A DNA stretch of 64,000 nucleotides from Mariniphaga sp. (GTDB taxonomy: Bacteria; Bacteroidota; Bacteroidia; Bacteroidales; Prolixibacteraceae). Every line of letters begins with the position of its first letter. Position 1 is the stretch's first letter. Where the stretch lies: the NCBI GenBank assembly GCA_019429205.1, contig JAHYIT010000004.1, positions 18,277 to 82,276 of the forward strand, read 5' to 3'. Position numbers and translations under genes: made by a program. Shown piece after piece: positions 34,265 to 43,781 of this stretch. The notes below the pieces were generated by a model. It did not search any database. It was not told where the DNA came from and saw nothing but the letters and a program-made list of their open reading frames with translations.

Positions 34265-34296
34265 TAAAAAAGGAGAGCAATCACGTTGCGCTCCTT
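34265..34296 (-). terminator. Intrinsic terminator of tRNA-Gln
   Basis: On the minus strand AAGGAGCGCAA pairs with TTGCTCTCCTT (one mismatch) around ACGTG/A and is followed by TTTTT. It lies 10 nt beyond the tRNA 3' end. Confidence 0.75.
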
Positions 34297-34305
34297 CTCA
34301 CTATG

Positions 34306-34378
34306 TTGACCCGTCAGGGCTCGAACCTGAACTCTTCTGGACCAAAACCAGACGTGTTGCCAATTACACCACGGGTCA
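34306..34378 (-). tRNA. tRNA-Gln (anticodon UUG)
   Basis: 73 nt with a 7-bp acceptor stem (TGACCCG/CGGGTCA), discriminator A and no encoded CCA. The D-loop includes GTGTAATTGGCAAC. The anticodon arm is TCTGG-TTTTGGT-CCAGA, giving TTG, which reads CAA (Gln). The T-arm has GGTTCGAGCC. The U-A first-pair-like acceptor end fits tRNA-Gln. Confidence 0.93.
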
Positions 34379-34408
34379 ATCATTGATGCCTTTTTGTTAA
34401 AGACGGTG

Positions 34409-34416
34409 CAAAAATA
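34409..34416 (-). promoter_or_regulatory. Candidate -7 box for tRNA-Gln
   Basis: On the minus strand TATTTTTG matches TANNTTTG, about 31 nt before the tRNA 5' end. The -33 element is unclear. Confidence 0.45.
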
Positions 34417-34499
34417 GAAATTTTTTTCTTTCAGGGGCTTTTGCCCGGTTTTTTTTACCGAATTGCTGTTTTGTTACTTTTGGATTAACTCCTGTAAGA

Positions 34500-34529
34500 T
34501 TGGGGTGTTTTTATAAAACTGTATATTTG
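34500..34529 (+). promoter_or_regulatory. Promoter for the DUF2723 gene
   Basis: TTG at 34500-34502 and TATATTTG at 34522-34529 fit the -33/-7 pair with 19-nt spacing. The start codon is 22 nt downstream. Confidence 0.55.
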
Positions 34530-34550
34530 TCCTGATTCATTAAAAGGCCA

Positions 34551-37500
34551 ATGTACCGGAAAAATACAATCAACATTATTTTGGGATGGGTGGTATTTCT
34601 GATTGCTTTCATCACCTATCTGCTTACCCTTGAACCAACTGCCAGTTGGTGGGATTGCAGCGAATTTATAATTAGCGCTTACAAACTGGAAGTTGGCCAT
34701 CCGCCCGGTGCACCGTTTCATATTATATTGGGCCGGTTTTTCAGCCTGTTTGCACCCGGTGTTTCGCAGGTTGCATTTATGGTTAACCTGCTGTCGGCAC
34801 TGGCCAGCGCAGGAACTGTAATGTTGCTGTACTGGAGCATTGTCCACCTGGCCCGGAAACTTTTTCCCGAACAGCTCACCAAAGCTGAACAAATTGTTGT
34901 TTGGGGAAGCGGTCTGGTTGGTGCGCTGGCTTTCACTTTTACCGATTCATTCTGGTTTTCGGCGGTGGAAGGCGAAGTTTATGCGCTTTCCTCTTTTTTT
35001 ACCGCTGCCGTATTTTGGGCAATTTTGAAATGGGAAAACGAAGCCGGACAAAAGTATGCCGACCGCTGGTTGATTCTAATCGCTTACCTGATGGGGCTTT
35101 CCACTGGTGTGCACTTACTCAACCTGCTGGCCATTCCGGCAATCGGTTTGGTTTATTATTTCAAAAAATATGAATTCACCTGGAAAGGAGTCATCGCAGC
35201 ATTATTCATTTCTGCTTTGGTACTTTTCGGAATTCAGTATGTACTAATTCCCGACATCCCTAAACTGGCTTTTCTTTTCGATTTGTTTTTTGTGAATATT
35301 CTTGGATTGCCGTTCAACACAGGCATGCTTGTATTTTTAGTACTGCTCGCAACAGGATTAGTTTGGGCAATTCGTTACACCCGGAAACGAAACCGGGTGG
35401 TTTGGAATACTGCAGTTACGGCTGTTGTTGTTATTCTGATTGGATATTCCACCTTTGCCCTGATCCTGATTCGCGCAGATGCCAATCCACCCATGAACCA
35501 AAACCACCCCGACAATGCTTTTGCCCTGCGCCGTTATTTGAACCGGGAACAATACGGAGACCGTCCATTGATTTACGGGCCTTATTTCAATGCAACAGCC
35601 ATTGCCAGTTCCGGCGAGAAAAAATATTACAATCAGGTGAATGGCAGGTACATAGTTACAGGAACTTCTGCCTCAAAAACGGTTTACGACAGCCGGATGA
35701 AAACCATATTCCCCCGAATGTACAGCAGCAGTCCGCAGCATGTTGAGGCTTACAAAAACTGGGGAAACGTAAAAGGAAAACCAGTCAGGGTGCGCGAAGG
35801 CGGCGAGGTTAAAACATTGATGAAACCGACTTTTTCGGAAAACCTTCGTTTTTTCTTTACTTACCAGGTTGGGCACATGTATTTCAGGTATTTTATGTGG
35901 AATTTTGCCGGCCGCCAGAATGATGCACAAGGTCATGGAAATTTTATGAACGGCAACTGGATTAGCGGTATCAATTTTCTGGATGAAGCCCGAATTGGTC
36001 CTCATGATAATTTGCCTGAGTTTATGAAAAACGAACCGTCAAAAAATACCTATTATTTTCTGCCATTGTTGTTTGGGTTAATCGGGCTTTTTTATCAGTA
36101 CAATCACAGCCGGAAAGGCAAAGAAGGATTTGCTGTGGTGATGACGCTCTTCATTTTAACAGGAATAGCCATTATTGTTTACCTCAACCAAACCCCCGTT
36201 CAGCCGCGCGAACGCGATTATGCCTACACAGGTTCGTTTTATGCCTTTGCCATTTGGATTGGGCTGGCTGTTCCGGCGCTTTTTTCAGCTCTGCAAAAAA
36301 TAGTGAAAGGCGTTCCTAATGCTGTTTTAGTCATTTTGGGTTCACTGCTATTGGTTCCGGGAGTGCTGGCAACACAGAATTGGGATGACCACAATCGCTC
36401 AAACCGTTACATGACACGCGACTATGCCGTAAACTATCTGGAATCGTGCGCACCAAACGCCATTTTACTTACTTATGGCGACAACGATACATTTCCGCTT
36501 TGGTATGTGCAGGAAGTGGAAGGTGTACGGACTGATATAAAAGTAGTCAATATCAGCTATCTGGGCATGGACTGGTACATCAGTCAGCATCGCATGGCTA
36601 CTTACGAAGCAGAGCCCGTTCCGTTTTCTTTTGAGGAAAACCAATACTACACGGGAATTCGCGATGGCGTTTTCATCCAGGACCGGCTCAACCGGGCTGT
36701 CGATTTGCGCGACGCCATGGAATTTATGGGCAGTGACGATGAACGCACCAAAGCCGAAACCGCTGGTGGTCAAAAGGTCGATTATTTTCCTTCCAGTGAA
36801 TTTTATCTGCCTGTAAACAAACAAAAAGTACTGGAAACCGGAACGATTCAACCGGAAGATGCCGCTTTAATTTCAGACACCGTCCAGTTTAAAATTAACA
36901 AAAGATACGTGACCAAAAGCGAATGGGCTGTGCTGAACATGATTGCGGCCAACGACTGGGAACGCCCCATTTACATCGACCACAGCCTGTTATACACCAA
37001 CAACATATTTTTTACCGACTGGCTGCAGTTCGAAGGATTGGCTTACCGTTTTGTGCCCGTCAAAACTGAAAGCCGCGCCATGAACACGGGGCATATCAAT
37101 ACAAGTATTCTTTATGAAAATGTGATGAATAAATTCGTATGGGGAAATGTAAACCACCCGGATGTTTTTCTCGACGACTACAACAAAAAAGCCATTCGCA
37201 TTATTCAGGCCCGGTACATGTTTGCCCGGCTGGCCGAAACTTTGGTAAACGAAGGCCAAAACCAAAAGGCCGAAGAGGTTATCGACAAAATGTTCGGATT
37301 GTTTCCCAACGAAAAAATGCCGCTAACCTACGATTCCTTTCCGGCTGTTGAACAATACTTCCGGTCGGGAGCCACTGAAAAAGGCATCGAAAAAGCCAGA
37401 CAAATGGCCGAAAACGGGTTTGCCATGCTGAACTATTACTTTTCGTTGCCGGAAAATTTTGCGCAAGCTGTTCAGGAAGAACAAGCCCGCGAAATGGGGA

Positions 37501-37616
37501 ATATACAAAACCTGCTGGTACTTACCCGAAGGTATGATTTACAGGATTTAAACAGTGAGATTGACGGGCGATTGCAGCAAATGATTCAGGAGCTTTCCGG
37601 CGAAATACAACAATGA
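34551..37616 (+). CDS. DUF2723 polytopic membrane glycosyltransferase-like protein
   Basis: A 1,021-residue protein. The N-terminal half has about ten or more hydrophobic helices; the first loop carries LEPTASWWDCSEFIISAYKL and VGHPPGAPFHIILGRFFSLF, the DUF2723 hallmark with acidic residues as in GT-C enzymes. The C-terminal third is soluble, with TPR-like helices at the end (KAEEVIDKMFGLFPNEKM). Members occur throughout Bacteroidota; I remember them being linked to protein O-glycosylation, but the reaction is not proven by this sequence. It is monocistronic with its own promoter, tail-to-tail with the next gene. Confidence 0.85.
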   Translation: MYRKNTINIILGWVVFLIAFITYLLTLEPTASWWDCSEFIISAYKLEVGHPPGAPFHIILGRFFSLFAPGVSQVAFMVNLLSALASAGTVMLLYWSIVHLARKLFPEQLTKAEQIVVWGSGLVGALAFTFTDSFWFSAVEGEVYALSSFFTAAVFWAILKWENEAGQKYADRWLILIAYLMGLSTGVHLLNLLAIPAIGLVYYFKKYEFTWKGVIAALFISALVLFGIQYVLIPDIPKLAFLFDLFFVNILGLPFNTGMLVFLVLLATGLVWAIRYTRKRNRVVWNTAVTAVVVILIGYSTFALILIRADANPPMNQNHPDNAFALRRYLNREQYGDRPLIYGPYFNATAIASSGEKKYYNQVNGRYIVTGTSASKTVYDSRMKTIFPRMYSSSPQHVEAYKNWGNVKGKPVRVREGGEVKTLMKPTFSENLRFFFTYQVGHMYFRYFMWNFAGRQNDAQGHGNFMNGNWISGINFLDEARIGPHDNLPEFMKNEPSKNTYYFLPLLFGLIGLFYQYNHSRKGKEGFAVVMTLFILTGIAIIVYLNQTPVQPRERDYAYTGSFYAFAIWIGLAVPALFSALQKIVKGVPNAVLVILGSLLLVPGVLATQNWDDHNRSNRYMTRDYAVNYLESCAPNAILLTYGDNDTFPLWYVQEVEGVRTDIKVVNISYLGMDWYISQHRMATYEAEPVPFSFEENQYYTGIRDGVFIQDRLNRAVDLRDAMEFMGSDDERTKAETAGGQKVDYFPSSEFYLPVNKQKVLETGTIQPEDAALISDTVQFKINKRYVTKSEWAVLNMIAANDWERPIYIDHSLLYTNNIFFTDWLQFEGLAYRFVPVKTESRAMNTGHINTSILYENVMNKFVWGNVNHPDVFLDDYNKKAIRIIQARYMFARLAETLVNEGQNQKAEEVIDKMFGLFPNEKMPLTYDSFPAVEQYFRSGATEKGIEKARQMAENGFAMLNYYFSLPENFAQAVQEEQAREMGNIQNLLVLTRRYDLQDLNSEIDGRLQQMIQELSGEIQQ

Positions 37617-37635
37617 TTTTATTGCAAAAATTATT

Positions 37636-38169
37636 TCACCTGATTTCTTTTGTTTGCTCAAGAAGTTTTTTTACCAACTTTTTCCCTCTCGAAACAATTC
37701 CCGGAGTTGGATGCAACTCCATTTCATGTTCAATAATGGACAGCAGTTCTGGCTTGAACCCGGGTTCTTTTTCGGAAATATTGAATAAAACCTGCATGGC
37801 ATGTACCCGGTTGGCAACAGGTTCGCTGGACGAAGAAAAACATTCCAGGCAATAATCTACCAGAAAAGAATGGAATTTCCGCGGGAAATTGTGCTGACTG
37901 ATTAGCTTGAGGTAATGCCTTTTTTTGCTGCTGTTTTTCTCTGTTTTAAGCCGCAGAATCATTTCAGGAATAAAGGGAGAGATCAACTCCTGATGGTTGT
38001 CGTTTATTTTGTCGGCAATATAAGCAGCCCGCCAGCTTTTGGGATGTTGTTCGTTAAACGCCAAATCTATAAGCAACCGTAACTTTCCCGGTTCCGATTC
38101 CAATTGCCGGACAAGCAGCGGGAGGTTTTCCCACGAAACAATCAGTTCGAGCAACTCTTCTTTGGTCAT
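37636..38169 (-). CDS. Hypothetical alpha-helical, HEAT-like protein
   Basis: A 177-residue soluble protein of unknown function, apparently all helical. Paired amphipathic helices (KLRLLIDLAFNEQHPKSWRA, NRVHAMQVLFNISEKEPGF) look like HEAT-type repeats. No catalytic motif, signal or membrane segment is seen. It is convergent with the DUF2723 gene (19-nt gap) and 37 nt downstream of another minus-strand gene. Confidence 0.7.
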   Translation of the reverse strand: MTKEELLELIVSWENLPLLVRQLESEPGKLRLLIDLAFNEQHPKSWRAAYIADKINDNHQELISPFIPEMILRLKTEKNSSKKRHYLKLISQHNFPRKFHSFLVDYCLECFSSSSEPVANRVHAMQVLFNISEKEPGFKPELLSIIEHEMELHPTPGIVSRGKKLVKKLLEQTKEIR

Positions 38170-38206
38170 TTAAGTGTTTTTAGCAAAGATATCAGCTTCC
38201 TTTTAA

Positions 38207-38713
38207 TTAATCGAGAAACACATGGGGGAAAAGATGAACGACTCCCGATAAAACAGCAGCCCAGCCCACAATTGAGCACATCATATAAAATACCAGATGT
38301 CGGCGATGCCGGTAATATTTTCGGGCAAGAAATGCACCCAGCGGAATAGACAAAAGTACCGGTGTGCCAATAATAATTCCCCAAAAACCGTATGTTTTTC
38401 TGAACCGGACCAAAAAACGGTTTTTACGGGTGAATATTTTAATTTTCCTTCGTACTTTTTTGAGGGGAAAAAATTTACGATAACGGCGTTTTATAAATTG
38501 AGGCACCTGGTTACAAATGTATGGCCAAATAAAATTAAAAGCACGAATTACATATTTGCTCAGATAATAAAAAAACAAAAATCCACCCATGCCGCCGGCA
38601 AGAAGGGCCAATATGGCCTGCTCAAACTTCAGTCCGATAACCAGGGCGTAAGGCAGCGTATAAAAGTATTTTACCGAAGCCAGTAAAATTACATGTATAA
38701 TTTTGAAAACCAT
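38207..38713 (-). CDS. Hypothetical membrane protein
   Basis: A 168-residue protein with about four hydrophobic segments (IIHVILLASVKYFYTLPYA, AILALLAGGMGGFLFFYYL, WGIIIGTPVLLSIPLGAFLA, MMCSIVGWAAVLSGVVHLF). A very basic loop (QFIKRRYRKFFPLKKVRRKI) lies between the second and third. I use ATG 38713; a TTG at 38761 would add 16 residues. No family is recognised. Confidence 0.7.
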   Translation of the reverse strand: MVFKIIHVILLASVKYFYTLPYALVIGLKFEQAILALLAGGMGGFLFFYYLSKYVIRAFNFIWPYICNQVPQFIKRRYRKFFPLKKVRRKIKIFTRKNRFLVRFRKTYGFWGIIIGTPVLLSIPLGAFLARKYYRHRRHLVFYMMCSIVGWAAVLSGVVHLFPHVFLD

Positions 38714-38809
38714 AATCTTATAAATCAAAAATGAAACGAAAGAAAGGCTCCTTTGTTTCAAAAAGAACAGGAAAAATTAAGTTCAGCGGAAAACTTTTTC
38801 AAACAGCCG

Positions 38810-39760
38810 TTAATTCACCATATTCTGGGGGTTTCCTTTCAAAAATGCTTCCAGGTTTTCTGTGGCAATTTCCATTAATCTTTCACGTGCTTCGGTGGTG
38901 GCCCAGGCGATGTGGGGTGTAATGTAGCAGTTTTTGGTCGAAAGCAGGGGATTATCGGGTGCGGGTGGTTCAGTGGACAACACATCGAGGCCGGCGCCTG
39001 CAATTCTGCCGGTGTTAAGTGCTTCTGCCAAATCGTTTTCGTTTATCAGCGGTCCGCGGCCGGTGTTGATTAAAATGGCTGAAGTTTTCATTTTATCAAT
39101 GGCGGCTTTGTTAATAAAGCCTGCGTTTGCATTGGTTAAAGGACAGTTTATGCTGATAAAATCACTTTCAGCAAGCAACATGTCAAGGTCAACCTGCCGG
39201 GCATTCAGGTTTGTTTGTTTCCGGCTTCGATTCTGAAAAATAATATTCATGCCAAATGCCAATCCAATTTTTGCAACCGCCTGGCCAATCTGACCAAAAC
39301 CAATTATTCCGAGTGTTTTGCCGGCCAGTTCGGTTTGCGGTGTGAGGTGATAACTGAAGTCAATGCTGTTGGCCCAGTCCCCGTTTTTCACCGATTCAGC
39401 ATGTTTCGAAACATTTTGGACGATATGCAGGATGTGTGAAAACACCATTTGCGCCACAGATGCCGTGCTGTATGCCGGAATGTTGGTGACCACAATTCCC
39501 GCTTCGGTGGCGGCTTCCAAATCCACCACATTATACCCAGTGGCTAAAACACCAATAAATTTCAGCCCGGGCAACTCACTGATTACTTCCCGGTTAAAAA
39601 CAACTTTGTTGGTAAAAACCGCCTCAGCACCTTTGGCACGCTCCACGGTTTTTTCAGGCGGAGTTCGATCATGAATCATACATTCACCAAGTTCTTTTAT
39701 TCCATCCCAGTTCAGGTCTCCGGGATTGAGCGTATATCCATCGAGTACAACAATTTTCAT
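38810..39760 (-). CDS. D-2-hydroxyacid dehydrogenase (glycerate dehydrogenase/hydroxypyruvate reductase-like)
   Basis: A 316-residue NAD(P)-dependent enzyme. The Rossmann motif is LGIIGFGQIGQAVAKIG. The catalytic Arg is in LINTGRGPLINENDLAEAL, the Glu in VLSTEPPAPDNPLL, and the His in ITPHIAWATTEARE, so the catalytic triad is complete. The first domain has LDGYTLNPGDLNWDGIKELG, typical of glycerate dehydrogenase-like members. The substrate could be hydroxypyruvate/glycerate or a related acid. No operon partner. Confidence 0.92.
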   Translation of the reverse strand: MKIVVLDGYTLNPGDLNWDGIKELGECMIHDRTPPEKTVERAKGAEAVFTNKVVFNREVISELPGLKFIGVLATGYNVVDLEAATEAGIVVTNIPAYSTASVAQMVFSHILHIVQNVSKHAESVKNGDWANSIDFSYHLTPQTELAGKTLGIIGFGQIGQAVAKIGLAFGMNIIFQNRSRKQTNLNARQVDLDMLLAESDFISINCPLTNANAGFINKAAIDKMKTSAILINTGRGPLINENDLAEALNTGRIAGAGLDVLSTEPPAPDNPLLSTKNCYITPHIAWATTEARERLMEIATENLEAFLKGNPQNMVN

Positions 39761-39903
39761 GATGTTTAAATTAAATCTCCGAAAATAGAAATTTTGAAAT
39801 TCATATCCATATTAAAATAAAAAAATACTTTTTTGTATTTTATTTATAAAATCTTCGTAACTTACTCACAGGTATTTGATTATTAACTTTAAAATGAATG
39901 GTT

Positions 39904-40440
39904 ATGAAAAAGATTCTGTTTTTTCTCGTTTCGGCAGGATTCCTTCTTTTTACATCCTGCAACTCCTTAAGCCCGGTTGAGAATTTTGATGAAGATGTTG
40001 CGCTTAAAAAAGCAAAAATGGTTCAGAGCTTTAAGGCACATTTAAGTGGCGACCAGGAAGTGCCTCCTGTTGAAACCAATGCAACCGGACAGGCCAATTT
40101 TAAATTGAGTAAAGATGGTGATGCACTCCATTTCAAACTGATTGTTGCCAATATTACTGATGTAAGAATGGCACATATTCATTTGGCCCCCGTGGGTGAA
40201 AACGGTGGTGTTGTGGTATGGTTATATCCTGCAGGTCCTCCTCCGGAATTAATTGAAGGAAAAATCAATGGAATTCTTGCCGAAGGTGTAATTACAGCTG
40301 ACAATCTGGGAGGTTCGCTTGCCGGAGAGCCCCTCGATGCACTTATCGATGAACTGGAAGCTGGAAATGCCTATGTGAATGTTCACACAAACGCTTATCC
40401 GGGTGGAGAAATCCGGGGGCAAATAAGTGCGAATAATTGA
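39904..40440 (+). CDS. CHRD-domain lipoprotein
   Basis: A 178-residue lipoprotein: the signal MKKILFFLVSAGFLLF precedes the lipobox FTSC. Residues about 45-178 form a CHRD domain, with SGDQEVPPVETNATGQA at the start, MAHIHLAPVGENGGVVVWLY in the middle and YVNVHTNAYPGGEIRGQIS at the end. The CHRD function is unknown; the His-rich strand pattern hints at metal binding. I choose ATG 39904 over an ATG at 39898. A strong terminator follows. Confidence 0.88.
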   Translation: MKKILFFLVSAGFLLFTSCNSLSPVENFDEDVALKKAKMVQSFKAHLSGDQEVPPVETNATGQANFKLSKDGDALHFKLIVANITDVRMAHIHLAPVGENGGVVVWLYPAGPPPELIEGKINGILAEGVITADNLGGSLAGEPLDALIDELEAGNAYVNVHTNAYPGGEIRGQISANN

Positions 40441-40453
40441 ATGTATTGTTTCC

Positions 40454-40500
40454 AAAAAAGGCCTTGTAAAAAGATAAATTCTTTTACAAGGCCTTTTTTT
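40454..40500. terminator. Bidirectional terminator between CHRD and M28 genes
   Basis: Arms AAAAAAGGCCTTGTAAAA and TTTTACAAGGCCTTTTTTT form a long near-perfect hairpin with A-runs and T-runs on both sides. It serves the convergent CHRD (plus) and M28 (minus) genes. Confidence 0.88.
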
Positions 40501-40512
40501 TGGTTTATTTTT

Positions 40513-42057
40513 TTAATTATTGGCCATTGCAAAACCTACTAAATAGCACAGTTCAGCCACTTTTTTTATTTTATCGTAATTTATCCGTTCCGGCACATCG
40601 GTAACTTTATGGTAATCGGCAGTATATCCGGTTGATAAATTCAATACGGGAACTTTATTCCGGTGAAAATGATAATGATCGCTGGAGTAGAAAAACCTTT
40701 CCGGTAACGAAAAGTCGGGAGTAAGATTTATTCCCAAACATGCTGCTTCAGTAATTTTTTTCAAATTCGGATCAAAATCGTTAACCAGTGCATAAATTTC
40801 ATGGAATGGTTTTACCTGCTTTGGCGAGTGTGCCCAAACCGAATCCCGCGGTTCGTAAACCCTGCCTACCATATCGAGGTTTATACAGGCCACAGTTTTT
40901 TCGAGCGGGAAAACCGGATTTTTGCTGTAATATTCCGAACCAATTAATCCTACTTCTTCGGCAGTTACCCACAAAAAAACGATACTCCTTTTGGGTTTTT
41001 CTTCACTAAGTGTGAATGCTCTGGCTACTTCGAGTAGCGTTGCCGTTCCTGAAGCATTGTCGTCGGCGCCATTGTAAATTTCCCCGTTTTTAGTCATTCC
41101 CAGATGATCGTAGTGCGCCATAAAAACAACGCATTCTTCTTTCAAAACCGGGTCGCTGCCCTCCACAAATCCAATGATATTCCTACTTTTCTTTTCCTTC
41201 ACTTTCATAGCCGATTTTAACTGAATTTTGTTTTTCGAAACAAAAGAAACCGGCTTCCCCTTTTTTGCGATTTTTTGAAGTGTTTTTTTCCACCTGCCTT
41301 TTTTTCCTAAAATTGCATCCGCCACGTCCGGAGTGGCAATCACAAGGTTGGTTTCATTTTCTGAACTGGTTTTTTCCAAAGAATAATTTGGTCTGTTAGC
41401 CCGGCGTGAAATCTGGTTAAACGTTTTATTCTCTTTATCCTGCACACTGGTAATTAAAATGACCGCCCTGGCTCCGGCATGAAATATTTTATCGGTTTTG
41501 TTACGTTCAAGACTGTTGTTCCAGTGATGTGAAAATTCTCCCTGAAAAGATTCTGGTGTTCCGGCAGATATCAGTACCACCTTATTTTTAAGTTCCAGGC
41601 CAGCCAATTCATCAAAATCCGAATTTTCATCGTTCCATCCAAAACCGGCAAAAATAAGTTCCCCCTCCATTTCAACCACTTCTGACTTTTGATTGAAAAG
41701 AGCAAATTCGTTCCCCGAAAAAACTTTTTCTTTTTTGTTACCAAATATTTTCAGAAAAGTGTTTTCTTCATCCCTACCCGATTCAAACAGTGCAAATTTT
41801 TGCGAATAGCCTTTTCCCATGTATTGAAGGTCTGATTTTTCAATAGTTGCCACAAGGTAATCAGCAGTAATTTCCAACGCCGGAGTTTTACTTGAAAAAC
41901 CCCTGCCCTGTAAACTATCTGATGACAGAAAATTTATGTGGTTTGCCAACTCGCTTTTCGAAATGAATGGAAGTCTTAAATCCTGTGAAAAACCGGAACA
42001 GGATAGAAAGAGAAATATAGTGAAGAGAAATAAATTTTTATACCGTTTCAATTCCAT
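40513..42057 (-). CDS. M28-family zinc aminopeptidase, exported
   Basis: A 514-residue exported peptidase; the signal peptide ends near FLSCSGFSQ, and an SC lipobox is possible. A PA-like domain is inserted before the catalytic domain (about 110-270). Zinc ligands appear in VVFMAHYDHLGM, GADDNASGTATLLEVARAF, TAEEVGLIGSEYY, INLDMVGRV and DYHKVTD, all present and in order. Likely a scavenging aminopeptidase in the periplasm or on the surface. It is divergent from the M48 gene across 123 bp. Confidence 0.92.
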   Translation of the reverse strand: MELKRYKNLFLFTIFLFLSCSGFSQDLRLPFISKSELANHINFLSSDSLQGRGFSSKTPALEITADYLVATIEKSDLQYMGKGYSQKFALFESGRDEENTFLKIFGNKKEKVFSGNEFALFNQKSEVVEMEGELIFAGFGWNDENSDFDELAGLELKNKVVLISAGTPESFQGEFSHHWNNSLERNKTDKIFHAGARAVILITSVQDKENKTFNQISRRANRPNYSLEKTSSENETNLVIATPDVADAILGKKGRWKKTLQKIAKKGKPVSFVSKNKIQLKSAMKVKEKKSRNIIGFVEGSDPVLKEECVVFMAHYDHLGMTKNGEIYNGADDNASGTATLLEVARAFTLSEEKPKRSIVFLWVTAEEVGLIGSEYYSKNPVFPLEKTVACINLDMVGRVYEPRDSVWAHSPKQVKPFHEIYALVNDFDPNLKKITEAACLGINLTPDFSLPERFFYSSDHYHFHRNKVPVLNLSTGYTADYHKVTDVPERINYDKIKKVAELCYLVGFAMANN

Positions 42058-42180
42058 TCTAAAAAAATAATTTGCGATATTTAACAGTTTAAATGGCTAA
42101 AAATAATATTTCCCCATAAAACAGGAAGTAATCCGGACGTTATTATACATGAATCGAACAAACGAAAAATAAAATACAGA

Positions 42181-43650
42181 ATGATGAATCCAATAAAAGA
42201 ACTTGCAAAAATTATCCTTGTTTTTACGGCAATTTTAATGGTACCGTCGTGTGCGGTAAATCCGGTTACCGGCAAAAAACAACTCATGCTAATGTCTGAA
42301 GCACAGGAAATTGAGATGGGCAAACAATATGACCCACAGGTGATTTCCACCTTTGGCCAATATCAGGATGACCAACTGCTTCAGTTTATTCAAATAAAAG
42401 GTGAGGAAATGGGTAAACTTTCCCACAGACCGAACCTGCAATATCATTTCAGAATTCTGGACACTCCGGTTATTAACGCATTTGCAGTTCCGGGCGGGTA
42501 CATTTATTTGACCCGCGGAATTTTGGCACAGTTTAACAACGAAGCCGAACTGATGGGTGTTTTGGGCCACGAAATGGGACACATTACGGCCCGACATACC
42601 GTGAGCAACCAAAGTAAACAGCAATTGGGTCAGTTGATTCTTATTGGCGGAATGATTGCTTCTGAAGAATTTCGTGATTTTGCCGGCTATGCCATGCAGG
42701 GAATGCAGTTGCTTTTTCTGAAATTCAGCCGCGATAATGAACGCGAAGCCGATCAGCTTGGTGTGGAATATGCTTCAAAAATTCAATACGATGCCCAAAA
42801 AATGGCTGATTTTTTCAATGTGCTGAAAAAAATGAACATGGCCAGCAGTCATGGCGGAATTCCCACATTTCTTTCTACTCACCCTGATCCGGGCGATCGC
42901 TACAATGCAGTTACACAGCAAGCCAGCGAATGGAAAACGAACCTGGGCTATTCCGACTGGAAAATAAACGAAACCAGCTACCTTCAAATGATAGACGGGA
43001 TGGTTTACGGAGAAGATCCACGGCAGGGGTATGTTGACAGCAACGTTTTTTATCATCCGGAAATGAAATTCAGTTTTCCGGTTCCGGCAGGCTGGAAACT
43101 GGAGAATTCTCCCCTCCAGGTTCAAATGGCACCGGAAGACGGGCGGGCCATGATGGTTTTTATGCTGGCTCAGCAAAAGTCAGCGCAGGAAGCTGCAGAA
43201 GCCACCCTTCAGGAATTAAAACTGACTGTGCTTGAAACAAAACGCGAAATGGTAAATGGCCTGCCTGCCGTTGCGGCCATTTCGCAGCAGGTGTCGCAAA
43301 ACCAGCAAACCGGCCAGCAGCAAGCCTTAAAAGTAATGTCGTATTTTATTGAATACGGTGGGCAGGTTTACGTTTTTCACGGGGTTTCAAGCGATGCTGA
43401 CTTCAATTCTTTTGCCAGATTATTTGAATCAACTATGAAAAGTTTTAACCAGTTAACCGACGCATCAAAGCTCAATGTTAATCCCAAACGAATCCGGATT
43501 AAAAAAGTACAACAAAACGGAACACTGGCCGAGGCATTTCGTTATTTTGGTGTTCCGCAAAACAAAATGAACGAACTTGCACTGCTTAATAACCTGGAAC
43601 TTTCAGACTTGATTCAAAGTGGCAAACTCCTCAAAATAGTCGGAGAATAA
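42181..43650 (+). CDS. M48-family metalloprotease lipoprotein
   Basis: A 489-residue protein. The lipobox is MVPSC24. The zinc site GVLGHEMGHITARH is complete, with the third ligand in SRDNEREADQLGVEYAS. GGYIYLTRGIL matches the family. The C-terminal 170 residues are a separate region, ending in a small segment (IQSGKLLKIVGE) that resembles a LysM-type end. Related BepA/YggG-like proteases act in envelope protein quality control. Its exact role here is inferred. Confidence 0.9.
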   Translation: MMNPIKELAKIILVFTAILMVPSCAVNPVTGKKQLMLMSEAQEIEMGKQYDPQVISTFGQYQDDQLLQFIQIKGEEMGKLSHRPNLQYHFRILDTPVINAFAVPGGYIYLTRGILAQFNNEAELMGVLGHEMGHITARHTVSNQSKQQLGQLILIGGMIASEEFRDFAGYAMQGMQLLFLKFSRDNEREADQLGVEYASKIQYDAQKMADFFNVLKKMNMASSHGGIPTFLSTHPDPGDRYNAVTQQASEWKTNLGYSDWKINETSYLQMIDGMVYGEDPRQGYVDSNVFYHPEMKFSFPVPAGWKLENSPLQVQMAPEDGRAMMVFMLAQQKSAQEAAEATLQELKLTVLETKREMVNGLPAVAAISQQVSQNQQTGQQQALKVMSYFIEYGGQVYVFHGVSSDADFNSFARLFESTMKSFNQLTDASKLNVNPKRIRIKKVQQNGTLAEAFRYFGVPQNKMNELALLNNLELSDLIQSGKLLKIVGE

Positions 43651-43781
43651 CCGTTACCATCGCTTTTCCATGGAAGCTGTTTCCGGGAAAAATAACACGA
43701 ATATTATTATCAGGAGGAGGTTTGTTGGGAAAGACGGATGCAAATTTTTATCTTAGCCTACCATTTTTAATATTGAATTGA